Origin: Ferdinandcohnia salidurans
GTDB lineage: Bacteria > Bacillota > Bacilli > Bacillales > Bacillaceae_L
DNA length: 64,000 nt
NCBI RefSeq assembly: GCF_042680725.1
Contig: NZ_JBHUEK010000004.1
Coordinates: 62,001 to 126,000 of the forward strand
Direction of reading: 5' to 3'
The notes under the pieces: generated by a model
Told to the model about the DNA's origin: nothing
Databases searched by the model: none
What the model saw: the letters and a program-made list of their open reading frames with translations, nothing else
Program-made: the position numbers and the translations under genes
Shown here: positions 50,466 through 59,188 of the stretch, piece by piece
Numbering within the stretch: position 1 is the stretch's first letter
How the letters are laid out: each line of letters opens with the position of its first letter

Positions 50466-51356
50466 GTGGAAGATCAACTAAAGGATTATTTGCATTATTT
50501 AGTTGTCGAAAGAAGACTTGCAACAAATACAGTAAAATCCTATGAGCGAGATTTAAAAAAGTACTATCAGTATGTAACCAAAGTTGAAAATATTACTGCC
50601 TTTAATGATGTAAACCGTCTTCACGTTATTCATTTTTTGAAGCATTTAAAGGAACAAGGGAATTCATCAAGAACATTGGCTAGACATATTGCGTCGATTC
50701 GGTCATTTCATAAGTTTTTATTTCGTGATAAAATAACCGACCATGATCCTACTGAACAGATTGAAACCCCACAAGCAGAACGCAAATTGCCAAAGGTATT
50801 AAATATCTCTGAAGTAGAGGCATTGTTGGATGCACCCAAATTGGACAACCCACTTGGTATCCGTGATAAGGCGATGCTCGAGCTCTTATACGCAACAGGC
50901 CTTCGGGTTAGTGAACTCATAAACTTAAATCTAGCCGATATCCACTTATCGATGGGTTTCATTAGATGTCTTGGGAAAGGGAATAAGGAGCGAATTGTCC
51001 CACTTGGAAGTGTTGCAACAAAGGCATTACAAGCTTATTTAGATAATGGTCGCGCTCAACTAGTGAAACGAAAAAAAAACGACGCTTTTTTTGTAAATCA
51101 TCATGGTAATCGCTTGACAAGACAAGGCTTCTGGAAAAATTTAAAGAAAATTGCTAAAGAGGCTCAAATTGAAAAAGAACTTACACCACATACCCTTCGC
51201 CACTCATTTGCGACTCATCTTTTGGAAAATGGAGCAGACCTACGTGCTGTGCAAGAAATGCTCGGACATGCAGATATTTCAACTACGCAAATATATACAC
51301 ATGTTACTAAAACGCGTCTTAAAGATGTTTATAAAACGTATCATCCACGTGCTTAG
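50466..51356 (+). CDS. xerD: Site-specific tyrosine recombinase XerD
   Basis: This 296-residue recombinase carries the N-terminal SAM-like domain (YLHYLVVERRLATNTVKSYE) and catalytic residues: R in YATGLRVSELINL, HTLRHSFATHLL, and LGHADISTTQIYTHV with H and Y. With a XerC partner it resolves chromosome dimers at dif in the terminus. It starts with GTG just after GGGGAGTAG. Its position before deoB matches B. subtilis ripX/xerD. Confidence 0.95.
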   Translation: MEDQLKDYLHYLVVERRLATNTVKSYERDLKKYYQYVTKVENITAFNDVNRLHVIHFLKHLKEQGNSSRTLARHIASIRSFHKFLFRDKITDHDPTEQIETPQAERKLPKVLNISEVEALLDAPKLDNPLGIRDKAMLELLYATGLRVSELINLNLADIHLSMGFIRCLGKGNKERIVPLGSVATKALQAYLDNGRAQLVKRKKNDAFFVNHHGNRLTRQGFWKNLKKIAKEAQIEKELTPHTLRHSFATHLLENGADLRAVQEMLGHADISTTQIYTHVTKTRLKDVYKTYHPRA

Positions 51357-51362
51357 TAGATT

Positions 51363-51388
51363 GCTAGACAAATTGTCTAGCTTTTTTT
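51363..51388 (+). terminator. Rho-independent terminator after xerD
   Basis: GCTAGACA and TGTCTAGC flank AAT, then TTTTTTT. Confidence 0.85.
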
Positions 51389-51468
51389 GTTATAATAATG
51401 TTATCAATTTGACAATTACACTCATAATCTACTTGAAAATACATACTCTCACACGTATACTTTGAGAT

Positions 51469-51482
51469 GTCAGACTTCTGAC
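51469..51482. promoter_or_regulatory. Palindromic candidate operator before deoB
   Basis: GTCAGACTTCTGAC is a perfect 6-2-6 inverted repeat about 90 bp before deoB. It may bind a GntR- or DeoR-type regulator of nucleoside use; no regulator gene is in the window. Confidence 0.4.
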
Positions 51483-51569
51483 GAGTGTATATGTATGAAA
51501 TAATGAGTAACTTGAAGCTAGAAGGGGAAAATACAGCATAAGTATAGAATATATTTGGGAGGGATTTAC

Positions 51570-52763
51570 ATGTCTGGTTATACATATAAGCGAATTTTTC
51601 TAATTGTCATGGACTCTGTTGGAATTGGAGAAGCGCCGGATGCAAAAAAATTTGGTGATGAAGGTTCAGATACATTTGGACATATTGCGGAAAAAATGGA
51701 TGGTTTACATATGCCGAACATGGCGAAGCTTGGCCTAAGTAATATCAGAGAAATAAAGGGAATACCTGTACAAGACAAGCCACTTGCTTACTATACGAAA
51801 ATGCAAGAGGCATCAAATGGAAAAGATACAATGACTGGACATTGGGAAATCATGGGTTTACATATCGAAACACCATTTAAGGTTTTCCCTGAAGGGTTTC
51901 CGAAAGAATTATTAGATGAAATTGAAAAACGTACTGGACGAGGAATTTTAGGGAATAAACCAGCATCAGGTACTGAAATTCTTGATGAGCTTGGTGAAGA
52001 ACATATGAAGACAGGGAAATTAATTATCTATACTTCCGCAGATTCAGTTTTACAAATTGCAGCACATGAAGAAATTGTACCTATAGATGAGCTTTATAAA
52101 ATTTGTGAAATTGCACGTGAATTAACCCTAGATGAAAAATATATGGTGGGACGTATTATTGCTCGTCCATTCGTCGGGGAACCTGGTAATTTCACGAGAA
52201 CATCAAACCGTCATGATTATGCCTTAAAGCCATTTGAACGAACTGTAATGAATGAGTTAAGTGATAGTGGGCTAGATGTGATTGCAATCGGAAAAATATC
52301 AGATATTTATGATGGTGAAGGAGTTACTCAATCACTGCGAACAAAGTCAAATATGGATGGAATGGATAAATTAGTCGAAACACTTGATATGGATTTTACA
52401 GGCTTGAGCTTTTTAAATTTGGTTGATTTTGATGCATTGTTTGGACATCGCAGGGATCCTATAGGCTATGGAAAAGCCTTGGAGGAGTATGATGCTCGTT
52501 TACCTGAAGTATTTGAAAAACTTACGGATGATGATTTATTGATTATCACAGCAGACCATGGAAACGACCCGGTTCATTCTGGAACAGATCATACACGAGA
52601 ATATGTGCCATTATTGGTGTACAACAAAAAAATGGATCGCGGAGAGGAATTACCATTACGTTCAACGTTTGCGGATGTTGGAGCAACTGTAGCAGATAAT
52701 TTTAATGTAACACCACCTAAACATGGAAAAAGCTTTCTAGCAGAAATTAATGGAGGAAACTAA
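51570..52763 (+). CDS. deoB: Phosphopentomutase DeoB
   Basis: This 397-residue enzyme interconverts ribose/deoxyribose 1- and 5-phosphate in nucleoside breakdown. FLIVMDSVGIGEAPDA opens the alkaline-phosphatase-like core, with NGKDTMTGHWE, TADHGNDPVHSGTDHT metal and catalytic motifs. The start at 51570 is chosen because GGGAGGG precedes it; the TTG at 51555 is inside that site. It is the first gene of deoB-punA-pdp; punA follows 2 bp after the stop. Confidence 0.95.
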   Translation: MSGYTYKRIFLIVMDSVGIGEAPDAKKFGDEGSDTFGHIAEKMDGLHMPNMAKLGLSNIREIKGIPVQDKPLAYYTKMQEASNGKDTMTGHWEIMGLHIETPFKVFPEGFPKELLDEIEKRTGRGILGNKPASGTEILDELGEEHMKTGKLIIYTSADSVLQIAAHEEIVPIDELYKICEIARELTLDEKYMVGRIIARPFVGEPGNFTRTSNRHDYALKPFERTVMNELSDSGLDVIAIGKISDIYDGEGVTQSLRTKSNMDGMDKLVETLDMDFTGLSFLNLVDFDALFGHRRDPIGYGKALEEYDARLPEVFEKLTDDDLLIITADHGNDPVHSGTDHTREYVPLLVYNKKMDRGEELPLRSTFADVGATVADNFNVTPPKHGKSFLAEINGGN

Positions 52764-52765
52764 GA

Positions 52766-53581
52766 ATGGATAAGAATGTTTTTATTGATAAATCAGTACA
52801 ATTTTTAAAAGAGAAAAGCCCTACTACACCTGAAATTGGGTTGATACTAGGTTCAGGACTTGGTGTTTTGGCGGATGAAATTGAAAATCCAATAAAAGTG
52901 CCATATGACCAAATTCCAGAGTTTCCAGTGTCTACTGTTGAGGGTCATGCCGGTCAACTCGTATTTGGTACATTACAAGGAAAATCAGTTGTTACCATGC
53001 AGGGACGTTTTCACTTTTACGAAGGCTATAGTCTAGATAAAGTCACATTCCCTGTTCGCGTTATGAAAGAGCTAGGTGTCACAACTCTAGTTGTTACGAA
53101 TGCTGCGGGTGGAGTGAATGAATCGTTTCAACCAGGAGATTTAATGATTATCTCAGATCATTTGAATTTCGGTCAAAACCCATTAATTGGACCAAACGAT
53201 TCAAGATTTGGAGCAAGATTTCCGGATATGTCAGAAGCATATACAAAAGAACTCAGAACAATTGCCAAAGAAGTGGCTAATGAACTGAATATCTCAATCA
53301 AGGAAGGCGTCTATGTTGGGATGACGGGACCATCTTATGAAACGCCTGCAGAAATTAAAATGCTGCGTACACTTGGAGGCGATGCGGTTGGGATGTCAAC
53401 AGTTCCTGAGGTGATTGTTGCACGCCACGCAAATTTAAAGGTACTAGGGATTTCCTGTATATCAAATATGGCAGCAGGCATTTTAGATCAGCCCCTAACC
53501 CATGATGAAGTAATTGAAACAACGGAAAAAGTAAAAACTGACTTTTTATCACTTGTTAAACAGATTGTTAAAAAAATCTAG
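52766..53581 (+). CDS. punA: Purine-nucleoside phosphorylase
   Basis: This 271-residue enzyme splits purine nucleosides with phosphate to base and ribose 1-phosphate. GLILGSGLGVLADEIE, MQGRFHFYEGY, and VTNAAGGVNESFQPGDLMIISDHLNF are high-molecular/trimeric PNP signatures. Spacing from deoB is 2 bp, so translation is coupled. Its product feeds DeoB. Confidence 0.95.
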   Translation: MDKNVFIDKSVQFLKEKSPTTPEIGLILGSGLGVLADEIENPIKVPYDQIPEFPVSTVEGHAGQLVFGTLQGKSVVTMQGRFHFYEGYSLDKVTFPVRVMKELGVTTLVVTNAAGGVNESFQPGDLMIISDHLNFGQNPLIGPNDSRFGARFPDMSEAYTKELRTIAKEVANELNISIKEGVYVGMTGPSYETPAEIKMLRTLGGDAVGMSTVPEVIVARHANLKVLGISCISNMAAGILDQPLTHDEVIETTEKVKTDFLSLVKQIVKKI

Positions 53582-53620
53582 CTCAACTACTAAAGAAGAG
53601 AATAGAAAAAGGTGAAAACA

Positions 53621-54922
53621 ATGAGAATGGTGGATTTAATCGAAAAAAAACGTGATGGTAAGGAATTAAAATCAGAAGAAATTTCATTTGTTGTTGCCGG
53701 ATATACAAATGGTGAAATTCCTGATTATCAAATGAGTGCTTTTACGATGGCTGTATTTTTTAAGGGAATGACAAAGCAGGAACAAGCTGACTTTACCATG
53801 GCAATGGTTCAGTCTGGTGATACGATTGACCTTTCAGGAATTGAAGGGATCAAAGTTGACAAGCATAGCACGGGTGGTGTAGGTGATACGACCACGTTGG
53901 TGCTTGCTCCACTCGTTGCGTCAGTAGGGGTACCAGTTGCAAAAATGTCAGGAAGAGGACTAGGACATACTGGTGGAACGATCGATAAACTAGAATCAGT
54001 TTCGGGCTTTCATGTAGAAATTAATAATGATGAATTTATTCGTCTTGTCAATCAAAATAAGGTAGCTGTTATCGGGCAAAGTGGAAATTTAACACCTGCA
54101 GATAAAAAGCTATATGCGTTAAGGGATGTTACAGCCACTGTAAACAGCATTCCGTTGATTGCGAGCTCAATCATGAGTAAGAAAATTGCAGCGGGAGCAG
54201 ATGCTATTGTTTTAGATGTTAAAACAGGAGCAGGCGCATTTATGAAGGATTTGGATGATGCAAAGGAATTAGCAAAAACAATGGTTGATATCGGGAATAA
54301 TGTTGGCCGGAATACGATGGCGATTATTTCAGATATGAGTCAACCGCTTGGGTTTGCGATTGGTAATGCACTTGAGGTTAAAGAGGCGATTGATACGCTA
54401 AAAGGGGAAGGTCCTGATGATTTACAAGAGCTTTGCCTCGTTTTAGGAAGCCAGATGGTGTTACTAGCAAAAAAAGCGAACTCTCTGGAAGAAGCTAGAG
54501 GTTTGCTTGAGGAATCCATTAAAAATGGGAAAGCACTTGAATCCTTCAAAACTTTTTTATCTTCCCAAGGGGGAGATCCATCTGTCGTAGATTCACCGGA
54601 TAAACTTCCAAAAGCAAAATACCAATTTGAATTCGAAGCTGAATCAGAAGGATATGTTTCAGAGATTATTGCTGATTCTATCGGAACAGCGGCGATGCTT
54701 TTAGGTGCGGGAAGAGCAACGAAGGAATCATCGATCGATTTGGCTGTTGGGCTTGTACTCCGAAAGAAAATTGGCGACAAAGTTTCAAAAGGCGAAAGCT
54801 TGGTAACCATTCATAGTAATTTTGAAGATATTGCTGAGATTAAAAAGAAACTCTCGGAAAGTATCTTGATCTCACAAAATCCAGTAACAGCACCAACATT
54901 AATCATTGATAAAATTTCATGA
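53621..54922 (+). CDS. pdp: Pyrimidine-nucleoside phosphorylase
   Basis: This 433-residue enzyme cleaves uridine and thymidine with phosphate. The signature SGRGLGHTGGTIDKLESV and the phosphate-site loop KHSTGGVGDTTTLV are clear. In B. subtilis pdp belongs to a different operon (dra-nupC-pdp), so the placement after punA is a rearrangement shared with some other bacilli. AAAGGTG precedes the ATG at 53621, which is preferred to GTG at 53612. Confidence 0.95.
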   Translation: MRMVDLIEKKRDGKELKSEEISFVVAGYTNGEIPDYQMSAFTMAVFFKGMTKQEQADFTMAMVQSGDTIDLSGIEGIKVDKHSTGGVGDTTTLVLAPLVASVGVPVAKMSGRGLGHTGGTIDKLESVSGFHVEINNDEFIRLVNQNKVAVIGQSGNLTPADKKLYALRDVTATVNSIPLIASSIMSKKIAAGADAIVLDVKTGAGAFMKDLDDAKELAKTMVDIGNNVGRNTMAIISDMSQPLGFAIGNALEVKEAIDTLKGEGPDDLQELCLVLGSQMVLLAKKANSLEEARGLLEESIKNGKALESFKTFLSSQGGDPSVVDSPDKLPKAKYQFEFEAESEGYVSEIIADSIGTAAMLLGAGRATKESSIDLAVGLVLRKKIGDKVSKGESLVTIHSNFEDIAEIKKKLSESILISQNPVTAPTLIIDKIS

Positions 54923-54934
54923 ATTCACATGCAT

Positions 54935-54962
54935 GCCGAGGATAAAAATCCTCGGTTTTTTT
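54935..54962 (+). terminator. Rho-independent terminator after pdp
   Basis: CCGAGGAT and ATCCTCGG flank a 4-nt loop, followed by TTTTTTT. Confidence 0.88.
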
Positions 54963-54969
54963 ATTTTTT

Positions 54970-54998
54970 GTATATTTTTTAATTTCTTGGAAAAAATG
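54970..54998 (+). promoter_or_regulatory. Candidate sigma-F promoter for dacF
   Basis: GTATA (54970-54974), 14 nt, then GGAAAAAATG (54989-54998), which fits the sigma-F -10 pattern GGnnAnAnTR. DacF is a sigma-F gene in B. subtilis. Confidence 0.6.
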
Positions 54999-55027
54999 GG
55001 AAGGTATAAAGAATGGAGGGTTTGGAG

Positions 55028-56191
55028 ATGAAACGCGTATTTTTTAGTCTGTTAATTTCAACACTGATAATTTTTACTTTTAGCCCTTTCGCTTCCGCAC
55101 AGGAATCATCTGTTGATTTAGCGAATAATGCAAAATCTGCAATTCTTATTGAACGTGATACAGGGAAGATTCTTTACGAGAAAAATAGTGACGAAAAGCT
55201 TTCCCCTGCAAGCATGACAAAAATCATGACAATGCTGTTAATCATGGAAGCACTTGATAAAGGTAGTATCACCTATTCTGAGAAAGTTAGAACAAGTGAA
55301 CACGCCGCATCTATGGGGGGGTCACAAATCTTCCTTGAGCCAGGCGAAGAGATGACGGTTGAAGAAATGTTAAAAGGGATTGCAATCGGTTCTGGAAATG
55401 ATGCATCAGTAGCCATGGCAGAAAAGATAGCAGGTTCTGAAGAAGCTTTCGTTGAAATGATGAACAATAAGGTGGAGGAATTAGGCCTTAAAAATACATT
55501 ATTTCAAAATCCAACTGGCCTTCCTGCGGAAAATCATTATAGCTCTGCCCACGACATGGCAATCATGGCAAAGGAATTATTAAAATACGAGGATATTACC
55601 AAATTTACGGGTCAATACGAGGATTATTTACGTCAAAACACTGAAAATAAATTTTGGCTTGTTAATACTAATCGCCTTGTCCGATTTTATCCAGGTGTAG
55701 ATGGCTTGAAAACGGGTTTTACAACAGAGGCAAAATATTGCTTAACAGCTACTGCTGAAAAGGAAAATATGCGTCTTATCTCTGTTATCTTTGGAGCTCC
55801 GACACCAAAGGATCGTAATGCTCAAGTAACAAAAATGCTTGACTTTGGCTTTAGTCAGTACAAGACACACCCTTTATATGAACGCAATCAGGAAGTTGCT
55901 GAAGCAAAGGTAAGTAAGGGTAGTGAAAAGAGGATAAAGCTTGTTACATCAGAACCAATTTCCCTTTTAACGAGAAAAGGTGAAAAAGTTGATGATGTAC
56001 AAAAAGAAGTGGTTGTAGCTGACAAGCTGAATGCGCCGATTAAAAAAGGTGACGAAATAGGAAAACTGGTTATTAAAAAAGATGGAAAAGTACTAAGCGA
56101 AAGCCCACTTGTTGCTGACAAAGATATTGATGCTGCTAGTTGGTGGAAATTATTTAAGCGTACGATGGGATCGTTTAATAAAACTCCTTAA
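55028..56191 (+). CDS. dacF: D-alanyl-D-alanine carboxypeptidase DacF
   Basis: This 387-residue penicillin-binding protein has a Sec leader (cut near FASA|Q after residue 24), SPASMTKIM with the nucleophile S62 and K65, IGSGNDASVAM (SxN motif), and DGLKTGFT (KTG). It trims stem peptides in spore peptidoglycan during forespore wall formation. The ATG at 55028 is preferred since GGAGGGTTTGGAG precedes it. A family hairpin separates it from the spoIIA operon. Confidence 0.94.
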   Translation: MKRVFFSLLISTLIIFTFSPFASAQESSVDLANNAKSAILIERDTGKILYEKNSDEKLSPASMTKIMTMLLIMEALDKGSITYSEKVRTSEHAASMGGSQIFLEPGEEMTVEEMLKGIAIGSGNDASVAMAEKIAGSEEAFVEMMNNKVEELGLKNTLFQNPTGLPAENHYSSAHDMAIMAKELLKYEDITKFTGQYEDYLRQNTENKFWLVNTNRLVRFYPGVDGLKTGFTTEAKYCLTATAEKENMRLISVIFGAPTPKDRNAQVTKMLDFGFSQYKTHPLYERNQEVAEAKVSKGSEKRIKLVTSEPISLLTRKGEKVDDVQKEVVVADKLNAPIKKGDEIGKLVIKKDGKVLSESPLVADKDIDAASWWKLFKRTMGSFNKTP

Positions 56192-56209
56192 TCTTACCTT
56201 GTTCTTAAT

Positions 56210-56333
56210 GGCTAGCTCCAGCGCCTAGAAACTCGAGAAACTTCAACTCCTCCGGCAGAGGCAAAGAACGCCTCTTAGTCGGAGTCTCCAGTTTTCTCGT
56301 TTCTGATCAAGGCGCTTGCGCTTTTCGTTTTTT
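56210..56333. repeat. Bacillaceae-type intergenic repeat forming a long terminator-like hairpin
   Basis: AGCTCCAGCGCCTAGAAACT opens a palindromic structure that closes with AAGGCGCTTGCGCTTTTCG. The inner parts GAGGC/GCCTC and ACTCC/GGAGT also pair. The sequence resembles the GCTCCAGCGCCT...AAGGCGCTTGCGCTTTTC repeat seen often in Bacillaceae genomes. The T-run that follows could make it a terminator between dacF and spoIIAA. Confidence 0.75.
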
Positions 56334-56364
56334 TTGCCGAATGAACACTAGTTTTGTCATCTAG

Positions 56365-56393
56365 AAGGATTCTACCATGTAAATAGCGAAAAG
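56365..56393 (+). promoter_or_regulatory. Candidate sigma-H promoter for spoIIA
   Basis: AAGGATT (56365-56371) resembles the sigma-H -35 (RnAGGAWWW), and AGCGAAAAG (56385-56393) weakly resembles the -10. spoIIA is sigma-H and Spo0A driven in B. subtilis. Confidence 0.4.
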
Positions 56394-56426
56394 ACTCACT
56401 ATACGATTTTAAGGAGGCATTGTAAA

Positions 56427-56777
56427 GTGAGTCTTGGTATTGAACTTGAGGTAAAACACAATGTGTTATGTATTCGGCTTACAGGTGAGCTAGACCATCA
56501 TACAGCTGAAGAATTAAGGTTAAAGGTAACAGATACGATTGAAAGTAATCAAATTAATCACATCCTATTAAATCTTGAAAAGCTTACTTTTATGGATAGC
56601 TCAGGATTAGGTGTTATTTTAGGAAGATACAAACAAATCAAAAATTTAGGTGGAGAAATGGTTGTTTGTTCAATTTCTCCGCAGGTCGAACGTTTATTTG
56701 AAATGTCGGGACTATTCAAAATCATTCGATTAGAGCGTAGTGAGTCGTTTGCGCTTCAGTCATTGGGGGTGGCGTAA
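56427..56777 (+). CDS. spoIIAA: Anti-sigma-F factor antagonist SpoIIAA
   Basis: This 116-residue STAS-domain protein contains the phosphorylated serine in FMDSSGLG (S58). Unphosphorylated SpoIIAA binds SpoIIAB and frees sigma-F in the forespore. AAGGAGG precedes the start (GTG), and its stop overlaps the SpoIIAB start by one base. Length equals the family norm. Confidence 0.96.
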   Translation: MSLGIELEVKHNVLCIRLTGELDHHTAEELRLKVTDTIESNQINHILLNLEKLTFMDSSGLGVILGRYKQIKNLGGEMVVCSISPQVERLFEMSGLFKIIRLERSESFALQSLGVA

Positions 56778-57217
56778 TGAAAAACGAAATGCACCTTCAG
56801 TTTTCTGCACTAAGCCAAAACGAATCATTTGCTCGTGTTGCAGTAGCAGCATTTATTACACAACTCGATCCAACCTTAGACGAACTCACAGAAATTAAGA
56901 CAGTTGTGTCTGAGGCCGTAACAAACTCAATTATTCATGGATATGAAAGTGACCCAAGCGGAATTGTTTATATTTCATGCAAAATTGAAGACAGTACTGT
57001 GTATATCACCATAAGAGATGAAGGAATTGGAATTAATGATCTTGAGGAAGCAAGGCAGCCATTGTTTACAACAAAGCCGGAACTTGAACGCTCGGGTATG
57101 GGCTTTACAATCATGGAAAATTTCATGGATGAGTTTGATGTGGAAACAGGTTCAGCTAGAGGTACAACATTACGGCTAACAAAGCATTTATCAAAGAGTA
57201 AAGCGTTATGCAATTAA
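56777..57217 (+). CDS. spoIIAB: Anti-sigma-F factor SpoIIAB
   Basis: This 146-residue GHKL serine kinase has the N box VVSEAVTNSIIHGYE, the G1 motif DEGIGI, and G2-type GMGFTIME. It holds sigma-F inactive and phosphorylates SpoIIAA. It overlaps spoIIAA by one base and is followed by sigF within 12 bp. Confidence 0.96.
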   Translation: MKNEMHLQFSALSQNESFARVAVAAFITQLDPTLDELTEIKTVVSEAVTNSIIHGYESDPSGIVYISCKIEDSTVYITIRDEGIGINDLEEARQPLFTTKPELERSGMGFTIMENFMDEFDVETGSARGTTLRLTKHLSKSKALCN

Positions 57218-57229
57218 GGAGACTTGCCA

Positions 57230-57988
57230 ATGGATGTGGAGGTCAAGAACACCAAAAGTGAAACGTATTTAAAAGATAATGAAGTTAAGAATTTAATCAA
57301 ACTCAGTCAAGAAGGACGACAGGAAGCTCGTGATTTAATCGTCCAGAAGAATATGAGGTTAGTTTGGTCTGTTGTACAAAGGTTTTTAAATCGAGGCTAT
57401 GAACCAGATGATTTGTTTCAAATAGGCTGCATTGGACTTTTAAAGTCAGTTGATAAATTTGATTTATCATATGATGTGAAATTTTCAACCTACGCTGTAC
57501 CAATGATTATCGGTGAAATCCAACGTTTTATACGAGATGATGGAACGGTAAAGGTGAGTCGTTCATTAAAGGAGACCGGAAATAAAATCCGAAAAGCCAA
57601 GGATGAATTGTCAAAGCAGTTTGGTAGGGTTCCTACGATTGCAGAGATAGCCGAGTACTTGGAAATTACTCCCGAGGATGTTGTTTTAGCACAAGAGGCA
57701 AGTCGAGCACCTTCATCGATTCATGAAACTGTATATGAAAATGATGGTGATCCGATTACATTACTTGATCAAATAGCGGATAATAATGAAACAAAATGGT
57801 TTGATAAAATTGCTTTAAAAGAAGCAATTCGCGAGTTAGACGAGCGTGAGAGACTAATCGTTTTCCTTCGCTATTATAAGGATCAAACCCAATCCGAAGT
57901 CGCGACTAGGCTTGGCATATCTCAAGTTCAAGTATCGCGGCTAGAGAAAAAAATATTACAGCAAATGAAAGACCGAATGGACGTTTGA
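57230..57988 (+). CDS. sigF: RNA polymerase sigma factor SigF
   Basis: This 252-residue sporulation sigma factor is close to B. subtilis sigma-F across regions 2 (LVWSVVQRFLNRGYEPDDLF), 3 and 4 (RERLIVFLRYYKDQTQSEVA, LGISQVQVSRLEKKIL). It directs early forespore transcription. ATG 57230 is used because AAGGAGA lies 7 nt before it; the TTG at 57224 overlaps that site. It ends in a terminator. Confidence 0.96.
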   Translation: MDVEVKNTKSETYLKDNEVKNLIKLSQEGRQEARDLIVQKNMRLVWSVVQRFLNRGYEPDDLFQIGCIGLLKSVDKFDLSYDVKFSTYAVPMIIGEIQRFIRDDGTVKVSRSLKETGNKIRKAKDELSKQFGRVPTIAEIAEYLEITPEDVVLAQEASRAPSSIHETVYENDGDPITLLDQIADNNETKWFDKIALKEAIRELDERERLIVFLRYYKDQTQSEVATRLGISQVQVSRLEKKILQQMKDRMDV

Positions 57989-58003
57989 TCCATTCGGTTT
58001 TTT
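57973..58003 (+). terminator. Rho-independent terminator after sigF
   Basis: CCGAATGGA and TCCATTCGG flank a 7-nt loop, then TTTTTTG. The stem overlaps the sigF stop. Confidence 0.85.
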
Positions 58004-58056
58004 GTTTTTGCTCATTCAATAAAGTCGTGGTAATTCTTGGAGTTTGCTGTCTCATC

Positions 58057-58085
58057 GCATTAGAAGATAAAGATTTAACATACTA
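58057..58085 (+). promoter_or_regulatory. Candidate sigma-G promoter for the spoVA operon
   Basis: GCATT (58057-58061), 17 nt, then CATACTA (58079-58085), the latter matching the sigma-G -10 CATnnTA. spoVA is a sigma-G operon in B. subtilis. Confidence 0.5.
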
Positions 58086-58122
58086 CTTATATAAGGAAAA
58101 CAATGTGTAGGGTGTGAGAGTG

Positions 58123-58743
58123 ATGGAAAAATCAATTTATCTCCGAATGCGCCATCGCGTACTGGTACAACCCAATGCAACAGTCAGAATAGGACAAATC
58201 GTACAGATTAGTGCGGAAGAAAAAGTATCGCAAGAAATTAAAAATATCGTCATTCATCAAGTAAGTAAAAAAGACAAAAACATTGTTGTGATTGATGTAA
58301 TGAAGGTAATCGATCAAATTAGAAGACAATTTCCTCAAATTGACGTTCAAACGGTAGGACCTGCACAAACGATCGTTGAAATTGCCATAAAGAAAAGAAG
58401 GTTTACACCTGCCCTATTTGTGGCCGTTTGGTTTTTATTATTTGTGGGGGCTGCACTTACCATGATGAATTTCCATGAAGATGTATCAATGAGGGAGGTT
58501 CATATTCGCATCTATACCATGATTACAGGTGATGAGGATCTAAAACCATTGCTTTTCCAAATTCCGTATTCTATAGGTTTAGGTCTAGGGATGATTTTAT
58601 TTTTTAATCACTTCTTCCGCAAACGTCTTAACGAAGAACCAAGTCCACTTGAAGTAGAAATGTTTAATTACCAACAGGATTTAGATAATTATCTCATTAT
58701 TACAGAAAATAAAGAAAGCATGAAACACATCGATGACAATTAA
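58123..58743 (+). CDS. spoVAA: Stage V sporulation protein AA
   Basis: This 206-residue protein begins MEKSIYLRMRHRV, typical of SpoVAA. It has two likely transmembrane segments (about 95-115 and 145-167). SpoVA proteins form the forespore inner-membrane channel for calcium dipicolinate. The start at 58123 has AGGGTGTGAG upstream. It is the first of seven genes. Its stop overlaps spoVAB by 11 bp. Confidence 0.92.
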   Translation: MEKSIYLRMRHRVLVQPNATVRIGQIVQISAEEKVSQEIKNIVIHQVSKKDKNIVVIDVMKVIDQIRRQFPQIDVQTVGPAQTIVEIAIKKRRFTPALFVAVWFLLFVGAALTMMNFHEDVSMREVHIRIYTMITGDEDLKPLLFQIPYSIGLGLGMILFFNHFFRKRLNEEPSPLEVEMFNYQQDLDNYLIITENKESMKHIDDN

Positions 58744-59152
58744 GGTCCTTCTTATTATTTTTCTAGGATTAGGAAGTGGACTAGCGGTTGGTGGCGGTTT
58801 TGTTGCCTTTTTGGCAGTATTAGGAATCATCCCAAGGCTTACACAATTAACGAAAACGATGAAATTCATTCGTTTTTATGAATGGGGTGTAGTGTTCGGT
58901 GCTGTATTTGGTAGCTGGTTTACTCTGAATGATCAAATCTTTCATTTATGGGATTTCATAGTACTTCCAGTAGGGTTAGCGAGTGGGATATTCGTTGGAA
59001 TGTTAGCAGCTGCTCTTACGGAGGTACTAAATGTTTTTCCGATATTAGCTAAGAGAATTGGGATTGAAAATAAAATCGTTATATTGGTGATGGCGATTGT
59101 TTTCGGAAAAATTGTAGGGTCCTTGTTCCAATGGATTTACTATGTAAAATAA
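58733..59152 (+). CDS. spoVAB: Stage V sporulation protein AB
   Basis: This 139-residue polytopic membrane protein has four likely helices, with GLGSGLAVGGGFVAFLAVLGIIPRL characteristic of SpoVAB. It overlaps spoVAA by 11 bp. It contributes to the dipicolinate transport complex of the inner spore membrane. Confidence 0.92.
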   Translation: MTIKVLLIIFLGLGSGLAVGGGFVAFLAVLGIIPRLTQLTKTMKFIRFYEWGVVFGAVFGSWFTLNDQIFHLWDFIVLPVGLASGIFVGMLAAALTEVLNVFPILAKRIGIENKIVILVMAIVFGKIVGSLFQWIYYVK

Positions 59153-59188
59153 CATATTCTTATTTTTGCACGCGAGGAGTGAACATAA

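Noticed and set aside
54340..54810. 156-residue minus-strand ORF inside pdp
   Set aside because: It lies wholly antisense to a well-conserved enzyme and shows no family pattern or ribosome site.
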